A stretch of DNA of 64,000 nt from Mucilaginibacter pedocola (GTDB lineage: Bacteria > Bacteroidota > Bacteroidia > Sphingobacteriales > Sphingobacteriaceae). The DNA lies in contig NZ_MBTF01000012.1 in the NCBI RefSeq assembly GCF_002013915.1, forward strand, positions 186,001 through 250,000, in the 5' to 3' direction. The notes beneath the pieces were generated by a model. That model was given only the letters and a program-made list of their open reading frames with translations, ran no database searches and was not told the DNA's origin. The translations under genes were made by a program, and so were the position numbers. This document shows positions 27,618-36,807 of the stretch, one piece after another; position 1 is the stretch's first letter; every line of letters starts with the position of its first letter.

Positions 27618-27665
27618 TAAAGGTATTCGGATGTGCCCAGCGATACAATCATATGTTTATATGAT
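27618..27665 (-). promoter_or_regulatory. Regulator site and promoter of the second response-regulator gene
   Basis: The palindrome ATCATATGTTTATATGAT (27648-27665; 7-bp arms) overlaps the 3' end of the kinase gene. On the minus strand it is 22 bases before TACCTTTA (27618-27625), one mismatch from TAnnTTTG. The arrangement copies the first system, where the site also overlaps the kinase stop codon. Confidence 0.55.
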
Positions 27666-30587
27666 ATTTACTTTTAGTGTTATAGCGGTACCCTTGCCGG
27701 GTTTAGAAATTACCTCTACCGTACCCCCTATTTCGGCAGCGCGTTTTTGCAGGTTTTTAAGCCCGTTGCGGCTGGTTGGCGCGGTAACATCAAAGCCTTT
27801 GCCGTTATCGGCCACCACAAACTCGTAACCATCCGTCACGCGCGATACATTTACAGAAATGGCCTTCGCGCCGGCATGCTTCAGGATATTATTAATGCAC
27901 TCTTTAAATATGAGGTAGATGTTCTTCCTCGCCTCCATAGATATACGCGTATCCTGCAAGCCGTCCTCAAAATTGAATTCGAATTTCATTCCCCTCAGTT
28001 CCAACAGCGGAATGGCAAACTCGCGCATACGTACCGAAAGGTCGTCGAAATGGTCGTTCCGCGGGTTTACGGCCCAAACAATATCGTCCATAGCATCCAG
28101 CATGGCCCGCGAGTGGAAAGATATATGCCCGATAACTTCCCGCGTTTTTTCGGGCGGCGCTTGTTGCTTCAGTTGTTGGTCGGCCACCTCGCTGAAGATA
28201 GAGATGCTGCTTAGTGCCGAGCCAATATCATCGTGCAGGTCGGTAGCTATTTTGTTGCGCACGCGTTCCAGTTTCAATAATTGCTCTACGCGGTATCGGT
28301 ACAGCCAGGTACCTAATGATACCAGCGCAATACCTACCAAAAGCAGAAACCACCAGGTAAGGTAATACGGCGGCGTTATCCTGAAGGCAAAAGTTGCCGC
28401 CTTGCCCCATTCGCCACCCGGGTATGCGGCCTGAACCATAAAAGTATACTTACCCGGCGGCAGGCTCGCAAAACTCACCCGCGTTTCGCCCACGGGTGGC
28501 GACCAGCCTGCATTCAGCCCCGTAAGCTTGTACGAGTATTGCAGTTTATCGGCATTGCTCAAACTCAGCCCCCGGTAATCAAAAGTGAGGTAATTTTGGT
28601 CGTAGGAGAGTTTGGTGGTGCTCAGGCTATCGTTCTCAAAGAAAAGATGCTTGTTTACGATGTATACCGGCGGCGGGGGCGTTTTGGCTGCGTTCACGCT
28701 AAAACGGTAGCGCATTAGCCCTTTTACGGTGCCTATCCAAAGGTCGCCGCTTGCAGATTGATAGATGGCGTTCTGGTTAGTTTCTATCCCCATAAAACCA
28801 TCGCTTTTGGTATAGCTGATGGTGGTATGCTTTACAGGATCGAAGCGGTCGATACCGTTGTTTGTGCCTATCCATATATTATCGGCTTTGTCGCAAAAAA
28901 TAAAATACGGGTTGTTGGAGCGGATGCCGTTGCGGTTGCCGTATTGCTCAAAGCTTTTGCCATTATATTTGTAAACGCCATCGCCAATGGTAGCTATCCA
29001 AACGTTCCCCTTGGTATCACTACTGATAGAGCCAAAATCGTGGTTAACCAATTTCTGCTGGCCGGGCACAATGCTAAACGCAGTTTGCTGCGCATCGAGG
29101 CTTACCAACCCTGCCCCTCTCGTACCAAACCATAGCTTTCCTTTGCTATCGCGATGAATGGTCCAGAAAGATTTTGCCGGAACGCCGTGCCCCAGCGTAA
29201 AGTTTTGCAATTTATCGCTGCCATAGTCGTACATGGCCACGCCGTTATCCAGTGTAGCTATCCATATCCGCCCCAGTTCATCTTCATTAATGCTTACTGC
29301 CTGCTTGCCGGGCAATCCATTATTTTTATCGAAATTGAGGAAGCGTTTCTCCTGCCATAGGTAGCAGCTAACGCCCTTATCCACACAAGCTATCCAAATA
29401 TTGCCCCGGCTATCGCGATAGATATCGTATATAAAATTATCAAGCAGCCCATCCTTAGTAGTGATATCCCTAACCTTACGGATACCACCTGCCGAGGGCG
29501 CAAATATGCTGATGCCTTTTACCGTACCCACCCAATAATTGCCGTCGGTATCTTCTTCTACCGCATAGGTTTCGTCGTAAACCAAGCCATCGTTGGCATC
29601 ATAAAGTTCAAAAGGCGATTCGCGGAAGCAGGAGATACCGTCATCCTGCGCCAGCCAAAGCCCGTGCTCACGGTCAAGCGCAAAATCGTACACGATGTCG
29701 CTCAGTAGGCCATTCGCTTTGGTGAACAGCCGCGCCGTTTTACCGCTTACCCTTGCCGCACCCTTGCCCGTTGCCAGCCAAATGTCACCGTTTTGGCCGG
29801 GGCGTATGCTGTTTATCTTTTTGTCCTGCAAAACGCCATTTGCCAATGCGGCCTTTGCTTCATCAAGTGTGTTGGAACCTGTAAGGATACTGATACCCGA
29901 TGCCGTGCCACACCATAATTCTCCACCAGGCGAATTGTAAAGCGCAGTGACCGGCTGTTTTAAAGCGGCAGGGATCGGCGTTGGCACAATAGTCTGTTTG
30001 GTTATATCCAGCACGCTTAATCCGTTATTGGTGCCCAGCCATAATTCAGTACTGTTGCGGGGTTCTATTTTGTTTACGTTGTTATCGGCAAGCCCGTTTT
30101 TAATATCGAAGTGCTTCACGGCAACACTTGCGCCGTTGAAAGTAAAAGCATAAAGCCCGTTTCCCCGCGTACCTGCATAAAGCGTATTGCCGAGGTATAG
30201 CAGCGTATTAATATTGGCACTATTGTCGTACCCTTTTGCCCGTAATGTTTTCACAACGCCATTGCGCAGGTACGATAATGCCCCCGCCCGGTGGCCGAAC
30301 CAAACATCGCCCCCTGCACCGCCCGTGATGGCGGTAACATGGTTATCAGGCAAGCCCGACTGCGAATCATAAACTTTGAACTGCTTACCGTCGAACGAGC
30401 AGGTACCGCTTTGGGTGCCCGCCCACAGATAACCCTTACTATCTATATAGATAGCATAAACGGTAGATTCGGGCAGGCCGTTGTAAATGGAATAGCTTGT
30501 TAAAGGCAAAGTTTGGGCAAATAGCAATTTGCTGCCCAAAAGCAGTATTTGCAGAAAACACAATGTGGCAAGGCGGAGAGCACGCAT
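27657..30587 (-). CDS. Beta-propeller sensor histidine kinase, paralogue
   Basis: A 976-residue membrane sensor with a signal peptide (cleavage near LLFAQ, residue 25). Propeller repeats run to about 640 (GYLWAGTQSG, GDVWFGHRAG, GNVWIATIGDGVYKYNG), then a Y_Y_Y domain, a transmembrane helix near 745-765, a HisKA_3 domain with phospho-acceptor H785 in TDLHDDIG and a HATPase_c domain (VADNGKGFDV). It shares its domain order with the kinase at 8623. It has no receiver domain, so it should signal to the regulator encoded 55 bases downstream. The pair faces away from the first pair with the collagen/TANFOR genes between them. Ligand unknown. Confidence 0.92.
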   Translation of the reverse strand: MRALRLATLCFLQILLLGSKLLFAQTLPLTSYSIYNGLPESTVYAIYIDSKGYLWAGTQSGTCSFDGKQFKVYDSQSGLPDNHVTAITGGAGGDVWFGHRAGALSYLRNGVVKTLRAKGYDNSANINTLLYLGNTLYAGTRGNGLYAFTFNGASVAVKHFDIKNGLADNNVNKIEPRNSTELWLGTNNGLSVLDITKQTIVPTPIPAALKQPVTALYNSPGGELWCGTASGISILTGSNTLDEAKAALANGVLQDKKINSIRPGQNGDIWLATGKGAARVSGKTARLFTKANGLLSDIVYDFALDREHGLWLAQDDGISCFRESPFELYDANDGLVYDETYAVEEDTDGNYWVGTVKGISIFAPSAGGIRKVRDITTKDGLLDNFIYDIYRDSRGNIWIACVDKGVSCYLWQEKRFLNFDKNNGLPGKQAVSINEDELGRIWIATLDNGVAMYDYGSDKLQNFTLGHGVPAKSFWTIHRDSKGKLWFGTRGAGLVSLDAQQTAFSIVPGQQKLVNHDFGSISSDTKGNVWIATIGDGVYKYNGKSFEQYGNRNGIRSNNPYFIFCDKADNIWIGTNNGIDRFDPVKHTTISYTKSDGFMGIETNQNAIYQSASGDLWIGTVKGLMRYRFSVNAAKTPPPPVYIVNKHLFFENDSLSTTKLSYDQNYLTFDYRGLSLSNADKLQYSYKLTGLNAGWSPPVGETRVSFASLPPGKYTFMVQAAYPGGEWGKAATFAFRITPPYYLTWWFLLLVGIALVSLGTWLYRYRVEQLLKLERVRNKIATDLHDDIGSALSSISIFSEVADQQLKQQAPPEKTREVIGHISFHSRAMLDAMDDIVWAVNPRNDHFDDLSVRMREFAIPLLELRGMKFEFNFEDGLQDTRISMEARKNIYLIFKECINNILKHAGAKAISVNVSRVTDGYEFVVADNGKGFDVTAPTSRNGLKNLQKRAAEIGGTVEVISKPGKGTAITLKVNII

Positions 30588-30677
30588 AATGTTTGTTTAT
30601 AGGTAGTTAGATGGCTGTAATATAAGAAAGAAATTGAGGAAAAGAAATGCAGTAAACGGTTGTAAATTTTAGCAGGT

Positions 30678-30826
30678 GGCACCTACGGAGCCCTTATCGT
30701 ATTTTAAAACTTTTCTACAAACACGATACCCCATCCGGGGTGTTCAAATCGAGGCTGGCTAACACTCCGGTAGGAGTACCGTGTTTATGGTAAAACCCGA
30801 AAGGGAAATCAGGCTCCGTAGGTGCC
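30678..30826. repeat. Dispersed repeat with 15-bp terminal inverted repeats
   Basis: A 149-bp element bounded by perfect inverted repeats GGCACCTACGGAGCC (30678-30692) and its complement (30812-30826). Inside are further CTCCGGTAGGAG-like palindromes. It resembles the CTCCGTAGGAG intergenic repeats common in Sphingobacteriaceae. It fills most of the 303-base gap 30588-30890; the remainder shows no convincing gene or site. Confidence 0.6.
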
Positions 30827-30890
30827 CCTGATTTGCCAATTCAGGCCCGCGTCCCTCAAAAAAATCCTTACCTTTAAAAAAATCTTCATC

Positions 30891-32912
30891 ATGATGAAAA
30901 AACTACCTTACCTGTGTTTAGCGATATTATTTTTATTTGGATGGAACAGCGCCAATGCCCAAAAACGCCGCTTTGTCGACGTAGCCGGCCTCGACTCCTC
31001 CATAAAACCCGGCGATAACTTTTTCCGCTTTGTGAACGGGCGCTGGTACGATACCGTAAAAATTGACGCCGACCAGGCGGGTGTAGGTTCTTACAGTTTC
31101 CTTAACATACCGCAAAAACGCTTGCTGCAAAACATCCTCGACAGTGTATCGAAAACCAAAAACGCCCCGGGAAGTATCGACCAAAAAGTGGGTGATTTCT
31201 ACGCTTCGGGTATGGATGTAGCCACCGTGAACGCCCGCAGCTACCAGCCCGTAAAACCTATACTGGCGCGTATAGATGCTATTAACAGCGTACCTGCGCT
31301 GCTTAAATTTGTGGCGTCCGAAATAAAGGCGGGCAACTATTCTATCATCAGCTTCGGCATTTCGCCCGATAATAAGAACAGCAGCATTAATATTGCCCAT
31401 ATTTACCAGACCGGCATTGGCCTGCCCGATAGGGATTACTATTTTAAAACCGATTCGGCCACGCTGCAGGTACAACAGGCTTATAAGAAATACATTGCGA
31501 GCTTGTTTCGTTTAACGGGTAGTACGGCCGCAGTTGCCGCAAAAAATGCAGAAATAGCCTACAGCGTTGAAAAGCAAAACGCCGCATCGCACAAAACCAA
31601 TATCGAACTGCGCGATGTGAATGCCAACTTTAATAAAATGGCGGTTAACGCCATGGTGAAAAAACAACCCAATATTGGCTGGGCCGCCTTGCTTGCTAAC
31701 CTTGGCGCTAAAACCGATACCATTGATGTGGCACAACCTGCTTATTATAATAAGCTAAGTGCCGCGCTGAAAACCGTACCATTAGCCAGCTGGAAAATTT
31801 ACCTAAAAGCCAATACGCTGCAAAACTATGCAGAAACACTGAGCAAGCCCTTCACCGATGCCACCTTCGAATTCAACAAAGTGCTTACCGGGCAGGGTAA
31901 ACAGAAAACCCGTATGCAGGTGATGACCGAAAAGGTTGATGGCTACCTGGGCCAGGCCTTAGGGCAGATATACGTGAAGCGTTACTTTAATGAAGGCGCC
32001 AAAAAACGCGTACTGGCCCTGGTGAATAACCTGCAAAAATCCTTTGAGAACCGCATCAACAACCTCGACTGGATGAGCGACAGCACCAAGGTAAAAGCCA
32101 AAGAAAAACTGTACGCTATCACCAAAAAACTGGGCTACCCCGATAAATGGCGCAGTTACGATAAGGTGCAAATTAACCGCGGCAAATATTTCGAGAACAT
32201 CCTTTCGCTCAACCAAAATGATTACCAATTTCAATTGGCTAAGCTGAATAAACCGGTGGATAAAAGCGAATGGGGCACCACGCCGTCTACGGTTACGGCA
32301 TATTATAACCCATCGTATAACGAGGTGGTTTTCCCTGCCGGTATATTGCAGTACCCATACTTTGATTTCGAGGCGGATGATGCCATTAATTACGGCGGCA
32401 TTGGCATGGTAATAGGCCACGAACTTACCCACGCCTTTGACGATCAGGGCGCACAGTTCGATAAAGACGGTAACGTAAAAAACTGGTGGACAAAAGAAGA
32501 CTACGAGAAATTTAAAGCTAAAACCAAACAAGTTGTAGACCTTTACAGCACCTTCACCGTTTTAGATACCGTACACGTAAAAGGCGCCTTAACCCTCGGC
32601 GAAAACACAGCCGACAACGGCGGCATTGCCATAGCCTTTGATGCCTTTAAAATGACCGAGCAAGGCAAAGGCAACGAAAAAATAGACGGCTTTACGCCCG
32701 ACCAGCGCTTCTTCTTGTCTATAGCCCGCATCTGGCGCGTAAAAACCCGCGACGCTTTCATGCGCACCTATGTAAATAACAATCCGCACTCACCCGCTAC
32801 ATGGCGCGTGAATGGGCCGCTAATGAACTTTGGGCCATTCTACAAGGCATTTAATGTGCAGCCGGGGGATAAGAATTATAAAGCGGAAGCACAGCGAATA
32901 AAGATATGGTAA
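30891..32912 (+). CDS. M13-family zinc metallopeptidase (neprilysin/PepO-like)
   Basis: A 673-residue exported endopeptidase with a signal peptide ending near NSANAQ (residue 24), the M13 N-terminal helical domain starting FVDVAGLDSSIKPGDNFFRFVNGRW, and the zinc site: HELTH (H510, H514) and third ligand E571 in GENTADNGG. The C-terminal NPHSPATWRVNGPLMN is also typical. Such enzymes cut short peptides in the periplasm or on the surface. I start at ATGATG (30891, alternatively 30894); longer readings enter the repeat upstream. It is a single gene ending at a strong terminator. Length is normal for the family. Confidence 0.94.
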   Translation: MMKKLPYLCLAILFLFGWNSANAQKRRFVDVAGLDSSIKPGDNFFRFVNGRWYDTVKIDADQAGVGSYSFLNIPQKRLLQNILDSVSKTKNAPGSIDQKVGDFYASGMDVATVNARSYQPVKPILARIDAINSVPALLKFVASEIKAGNYSIISFGISPDNKNSSINIAHIYQTGIGLPDRDYYFKTDSATLQVQQAYKKYIASLFRLTGSTAAVAAKNAEIAYSVEKQNAASHKTNIELRDVNANFNKMAVNAMVKKQPNIGWAALLANLGAKTDTIDVAQPAYYNKLSAALKTVPLASWKIYLKANTLQNYAETLSKPFTDATFEFNKVLTGQGKQKTRMQVMTEKVDGYLGQALGQIYVKRYFNEGAKKRVLALVNNLQKSFENRINNLDWMSDSTKVKAKEKLYAITKKLGYPDKWRSYDKVQINRGKYFENILSLNQNDYQFQLAKLNKPVDKSEWGTTPSTVTAYYNPSYNEVVFPAGILQYPYFDFEADDAINYGGIGMVIGHELTHAFDDQGAQFDKDGNVKNWWTKEDYEKFKAKTKQVVDLYSTFTVLDTVHVKGALTLGENTADNGGIAIAFDAFKMTEQGKGNEKIDGFTPDQRFFLSIARIWRVKTRDAFMRTYVNNNPHSPATWRVNGPLMNFGPFYKAFNVQPGDKNYKAEAQRIKIW

Positions 32913-32925
32913 GACGATAAAAACA

Positions 32926-32957
32926 AACAAGCCCGGGCTAACACTTCCGGGCTTGTT
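32926..32957 (+). terminator. Terminator after the M13 peptidase gene
   Basis: The perfect 11-bp stem AACAAGCCCGG (32926-32936) / CCGGGCTTGTT (32947-32957) lies 13 bases after the stop codon. Confidence 0.75.
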
Positions 32958-33001
32958 CGTTAAGTGGACCTATGTATAGTTTTTATTAAAGCCGGAAAAA
33001 G

Positions 33002-33331
33002 TCATGCCGTTTCTTTAGACAGGCCGTCATCGGTCAACCTGTATTTTATTGAGTTTCCTTTCTCAGTAGGATCCCATCCGTTTTCTAATGCATATAATAT
33101 GAATGATGATGCATCTTTAGGTGTAACCACCTTTAAATTCAAATGAGAAACATAGGGAAACTCCACCCACATGCGATTGATGTCTGACTTCAACAAAACT
33201 TCAATCTTACGCCCTTCACACCACAGTCCTTCGGCAACGAATTTCAACTTGTCATCGAACGGGACTATCGTCCATCTAAACTGCCTACCTTTACAGGTAA
33301 TCGGCCTTGAACTCTTTGTACTTATTGCCAT
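33002..33331 (-). CDS. Hypothetical protein
   Basis: A 109-residue protein from the ATG at 33331 (MAISTKSSRPITCKG). It has no signal peptide or membrane segment. Alternating strands such as FRWTIVPFDDKLKFVAEG and KIEVLLKSDINRMWVEFP suggest a small alpha/beta cytoplasmic fold. I do not recognise the family. It is a single gene convergent with the M13 peptidase, the terminator lying between them. Codon pattern looks like its neighbours, so the frame is probably real. Confidence 0.6.
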   Translation of the reverse strand: MAISTKSSRPITCKGRQFRWTIVPFDDKLKFVAEGLWCEGRKIEVLLKSDINRMWVEFPYVSHLNLKVVTPKDASSFILYALENGWDPTEKGNSIKYRLTDDGLSKETA

Positions 33332-33500
33332 TTTAAAACGACAGGGTAATTGTCTTAGGCTTAAAGATATAAACAAAACGTTTGAGTCCTTTTGTTGAAT
33401 ATTGGCTATAGTTAAATTTGTTCATTCCGCCCACATCCTGCCGCAATTCCCCCTCTTAAAATCCCCTCCCAACTCCTACCTTTACAAAAACCCAAAAACT

Positions 33501-34055
33501 ATGAGAACCGTATCTTTCGCCATTAACCTTAGCCTCGATGGCTATTGCGACCATACTTTTGCCAACCCGAGCGAACAACTGATGGAATATTTTGCCGATA
33601 TGATGGAGGGCATCGATTTGGTATTTTATGGCCGGGTAACTTATGAATTGATGTTTCCCTATTGGGAAGATGTGGCGAGGCATGAGTCGGGTTCGCCTGC
33701 GGAGAATCGTTTCGCCAAAAGGTTGAGCGTCATTGATAATGTGGTAATGTCGCGCACCTTGACCACAGCGCGCGACAATACAACTATTGTAAGCGGCAAC
33801 GCAGCGGATGAACTACGCAAACTAAAGCAAACCGAAGGCGGCAAAATTTCGGTAAGCAGCGTAAGCCTCCTGCCCGAATTAATAAACGCAGGGCTTATTG
33901 ACGAATTTGAATTGGTGATACACCCTGCGCTGGTAGGCAATGGCAGGCAACTTTTGCCATCAGGCAGTTTGCATGAGCAACTGAATTTAAAACTCGTGAG
34001 CACACAAACTTTTGATAACGGCTGCGTGGCGCAGCACTATGTAAATTTAAGATAA
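33501..34055 (+). CDS. Dihydrofolate reductase-fold protein (RibD C-terminal family)
   Basis: A 184-residue cytoplasmic protein of the DHFR/RibD_C superfamily. It starts RTVSFAINLSLDGY and has FYGRVTYELMFPYW, the short-strand GGKISVSSVSLLPELINAGLIDE and HPALVGNGRQL. Members are NADPH-binding reductases, but these stand-alone copies have no assigned substrate. The usual GS(xx)SL glycine is replaced by SVSSVSL here. I use the ATG at 33501, since earlier in-frame starts lie in intergenic sequence. Single gene. Confidence 0.85.
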   Translation: MRTVSFAINLSLDGYCDHTFANPSEQLMEYFADMMEGIDLVFYGRVTYELMFPYWEDVARHESGSPAENRFAKRLSVIDNVVMSRTLTTARDNTTIVSGNAADELRKLKQTEGGKISVSSVSLLPELINAGLIDEFELVIHPALVGNGRQLLPSGSLHEQLNLKLVSTQTFDNGCVAQHYVNLR

Positions 34056-34163
34056 CCAAAAATCTTATTGGCGCTCTGCATCTTAACAGCAACAGGCAGT
34101 TTTAGGCGTCGAGAACGGTTGTTTCAGCAAGATTTTTCCAACCACCCTCCTATCTTTGCACCC

Positions 34164-34376
34164 ATGAGTACCGAAAAATTAGCTGCACAATTAGAAACCC
34201 GTATCTTCTATTTTACTATTGTAGACCAAAAGCCCAACCAAATACAAATATCCATGTATGGCACGCCTTATACGCTTATAAAGGGTGAAGAAGCCTGGCA
34301 TAATGGCAACTCCAACCAAATGAATATGTCGCAACCGCTTATTGATGCGGTGGTGAAGGTGGTGCTGGGGGAATAG
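34164..34376 (+). CDS. Small hypothetical protein
   Basis: A 70-residue protein from the ATG at 34164 (MSTEKLAAQLETRIFYFTIV). No motif, signal or membrane helix; the sequence IYFTIVDQ...ISMYGTPYTLIKGEEAW suggests a small beta-sheet domain. I do not recognise a family. It ends just before a clear bidirectional terminator, which supports its being a real gene. Confidence 0.55.
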   Translation: MSTEKLAAQLETRIFYFTIVDQKPNQIQISMYGTPYTLIKGEEAWHNGNSNQMNMSQPLIDAVVKVVLGE

Positions 34377-34400
34377 GTTGCAATTTCCATACAAAATAAA

Positions 34401-34428
34401 AAAGTTCCGGTTCAACCACCGGAACTTT
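34401..34428. terminator. Bidirectional terminator
   Basis: The perfect stem AAAGTTCCGGT (34401-34411) / ACCGGAACTTT (34418-34428) with A and T tracts serves the convergent genes at 34376 and 34460. Confidence 0.75.
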
Positions 34429-34459
34429 CAATGAGGTATTTGATCTCAGAGCTAACGGT

Positions 34460-34864
34460 TTAGGAGATCGGGATGCCTTTGATATCTCTGACAACCGGAA
34501 CCATATTCAGGGCCTCCCTTATCAGTACTATCTTTCCATCCTTTGCCACTACTCTACCCATATAATGCTGTTCGTAGGGTTTGCCGTTAGAGGCAACGGT
34601 CGCAGTAGCTTCATATTCGCCGAAGGCTTGCTCAGGTGTGTCGATATGTATTTGGATATTCCTGAATTTAAAGCCGGGAAACGTTTTGGGCAGGTTCGAC
34701 AGGAACTTGTAAAGTACCTCCCTTCCCTCCCAGCGCGCCGGTAAACCAAGGCTCGCCAAATATGGCAATTCAAAAACAGCATCATCGGCAAATAATTCTA
34801 TCTGAAAATCCGGATCGCCAATATTGTTCAGGTAATCCAGCAGTAATTCTTTAGCAGTTTTCAT
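34460..34864 (-). CDS. SnoaL-like (NTF2-fold) protein
   Basis: A 134-residue cytoplasmic protein from the ATG at 34864 (MKTAKELLLDYLNNIG). The pattern DPDFQIELFADDAVFELPY, WEGREVLYKFL and a C-terminal KDGKIVLIREALN is that of the SnoaL/NTF2-like cone fold, used by small isomerases and cyclases. It lies 11 bases after an SDR gene, a common pairing in which the NTF2-like protein is an accessory or a separate enzyme. Substrate unknown. Confidence 0.75.
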   Translation of the reverse strand: MKTAKELLLDYLNNIGDPDFQIELFADDAVFELPYLASLGLPARWEGREVLYKFLSNLPKTFPGFKFRNIQIHIDTPEQAFGEYEATATVASNGKPYEQHYMGRVVAKDGKIVLIREALNMVPVVRDIKGIPIS

Positions 34865-34875
34865 GTTGGTAGTAA

Positions 34876-35733
34876 TTAAGCGGTGTAAGCAGCTAACCAT
34901 TTCTCTTTTATCGCAGCGCGGGTCTCAATGAATTCTTTATCGGTGCCCTGCGCTATAGCATCCAATGGCATACGCAAAGGTCGGGTACCTTTCGGCATGT
35001 TTACCAGTTCAAGGATACCATCGGCTATGGTTTGCGGGTCCATTTCAAACTTTTCCATTTTGCCAAATAAGGCAGTGCCAAGAGCGTTGAATCTTTCGGT
35101 AGCCGCATTGCCGTATTCGGCAACAATTTCGGGTTTATCGGCATGTACGCCGGCCTTTGAGCCATTGTTCATTTCGGTTGGATAAACGCCGGGTTGTATA
35201 CTCACGTTCTCGATCCCGAAGTCGGAGAGTTCTCCCTGTGCCCCCTCGGTAATACTTTCTACCACGAACTTGGATGCGAGGTAAGGCACCATAAAAGGTA
35301 AAGTATGGCCGCTTGCACCGGAGGTAAGGTTAATAATGAGCCCGTTCTTTTCTTTACGCATACCGGGCAACACGGCCTGGTAAGTGCGCAGTACACCGTA
35401 AACGTTCACCTCGAACATGTTCCTCACCTGGTCCAGCGAATAACCTTCTAACAGGCCGAAACCGCTTACGGCGGCGTTGTTTACCAATACGTCTACCTTA
35501 CCATATTTAGCCAGCACCTGTTCAAAGGCCTGCTGAACAGATGTGTCGCTGATTATATCTATTTCTACCACCTCGATATTAGGGATGGCGTTCAGCTCCT
35601 GAGCCACAGCTGCGTTTTTGCCGGCCACATTACGCATACCGGCAATAACAGAATGGCCGGCGTTGGCTAAAGTAATAGCGGTGAGTTTTCCGAAGCCTGT
35701 GCTTGTTCCGGTTATAAAAATTGTTTTTGACAT
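34876..35733 (-). CDS. Short-chain dehydrogenase/reductase
   Basis: A 285-residue NAD(P)-dependent oxidoreductase: cofactor motif TGTSTGFG (8-15), NNAAVSG, a catalytic serine in NLTSGASG and the YLASK pair (YxxxK). This is the classical SDR layout of the type often annotated as an oxidoreductase acting on small carbonyl compounds. It is followed 11 bases later by the SnoaL-like gene and preceded by a Crp-family gene in the same direction, which may regulate it. The substrate cannot be inferred. Confidence 0.88.
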   Translation of the reverse strand: MSKTIFITGTSTGFGKLTAITLANAGHSVIAGMRNVAGKNAAVAQELNAIPNIEVVEIDIISDTSVQQAFEQVLAKYGKVDVLVNNAAVSGFGLLEGYSLDQVRNMFEVNVYGVLRTYQAVLPGMRKEKNGLIINLTSGASGHTLPFMVPYLASKFVVESITEGAQGELSDFGIENVSIQPGVYPTEMNNGSKAGVHADKPEIVAEYGNAATERFNALGTALFGKMEKFEMDPQTIADGILELVNMPKGTRPLRMPLDAIAQGTDKEFIETRAAIKEKWLAAYTA

Positions 35734-35843
35734 GATTTCTTATTTTTAATGTTTTGTAAATGTTTGTTTGAACATTACAAAGGTGCGGCACCGGCCGAGC
35801 CTGCACATTGATATAAAATAAGAAAGCAATTGATGTAGATCAA

Positions 35844-36428
35844 TCAGCCTTTGTTGCGCGCGGTTTGCGTGCGGATGCGGCTGAGGGTTTCGGGCGTGAT
35901 GCCCAGGTACGATGCGATCATATTCTGCGGGACGCGTAAAGCAAATTCGGGGTACTTTTTAACGAAGTTCAGGTATTTTTCTTCGGCGGTATTGCTGAGG
36001 GATGCGTTGATGCGGTTTTGCTGGGTGATGAAACTCTTGTTGAGGATATTATTGACCATTTGGTTGAAGGCCGGTATCTCTCGGCATAGCATTTCGAAAT
36101 TGGTATGCGTGAACATCACCAATTCGCTATCCTCTATAGCATCAATATTAAAACGCGAGGGCTCGCCCGATAATAAACTTTCGCGGTCGCCGCACCACCA
36201 GTTCTCTATACTAAATCCTATAATGTGTTCGCTTCCCTTTTCATTAATAGAATAGGTACGCAGGCATCCTGAACTCACAAAAGCGTCATATTTCCAAACA
36301 TCACCTTCCTGTAATAAGTATTGCCGTTTACGTATCTTCTTGATCACCGCTACCGAGCGCACCAATTTGCTCTCTGCATCGCAAAGCGCCACCCGTTCGT
36401 CAATATATCGCTGGAAGTTTTCGTACAT
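35844..36428 (-). CDS. Crp/Fnr-family transcriptional regulator
   Basis: A 194-residue regulator from the ATG at 36428 (MYENFQRYIDER). It has a cyclic-nucleotide-binding beta-roll (KRQYLLQEGDVWKYDAFVSSGCLRTY) and a short C-terminal helix-turn-helix (VPQNMIASYLGITPETLSRIR). Members of this Bacteroidota group usually lack bound cAMP and are of unknown effector. It lies 110 bases upstream of the SDR/SnoaL pair in the same orientation. Longer in-frame starts would add a leucine-rich stretch that is probably upstream sequence. Confidence 0.87.
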   Translation of the reverse strand: MYENFQRYIDERVALCDAESKLVRSVAVIKKIRKRQYLLQEGDVWKYDAFVSSGCLRTYSINEKGSEHIIGFSIENWWCGDRESLLSGEPSRFNIDAIEDSELVMFTHTNFEMLCREIPAFNQMVNNILNKSFITQQNRINASLSNTAEEKYLNFVKKYPEFALRVPQNMIASYLGITPETLSRIRTQTARNKG

Positions 36429-36540
36429 AAGCCGAAGATAATACAGGCCGATCAAAATCATGAAGGCTTCGGAAAAAATGCCCGCAAACTGACGGTCCAT
36501 AACAAAAAAGCCTGCAGATCTTTCGATATGCAGGCTTCAG

Positions 36541-36627
36541 CGGTGAAGGAGGGATTCGAACCCTCGGTACAGTTTCCCGTACGTCAGTTTAGCAAACTGA
36601 TCCTTTCGGCCTCTCAGGCACCTCACC
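36541..36627 (-). tRNA. tRNA-Ser (anticodon GCU)
   Basis: Read on the minus strand, it has acceptor stem GGTGAGG pairing with CCTTCACC, an anticodon arm CAGTTTGCTAAACTG with anticodon GCT, a long class II variable arm, TTCGAATCC in the T arm and discriminator G. At 87 bases it has the right length for tRNA-Ser. Confidence 0.93.
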
Positions 36628-36662
36628 AGTGTTTTTAAATACGTTTCCCGTTTTCGGGATTG

Positions 36663-36692
36663 CAAATATAGCAAATCAACTTGCCTCTCAAA
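36663..36692 (-). promoter_or_regulatory. Promoter of tRNA-Ser
   Basis: On the minus strand TTTG (36689-36692) and TATATTTG (36663-36670), 18 bases apart, match the Bacteroidota -33/-7 consensus. Confidence 0.6.
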
Positions 36693-36807
36693 AAAAAATT
36701 TAACTTATTCCCTATCGGGTTGATTACTTGCAAATTAATTTTCGAAAAGAGCCGTCGCCCTCCAAAAACCACTCACCACTCTACCAAATCAACCACTCAC
36801 CAAGCAC

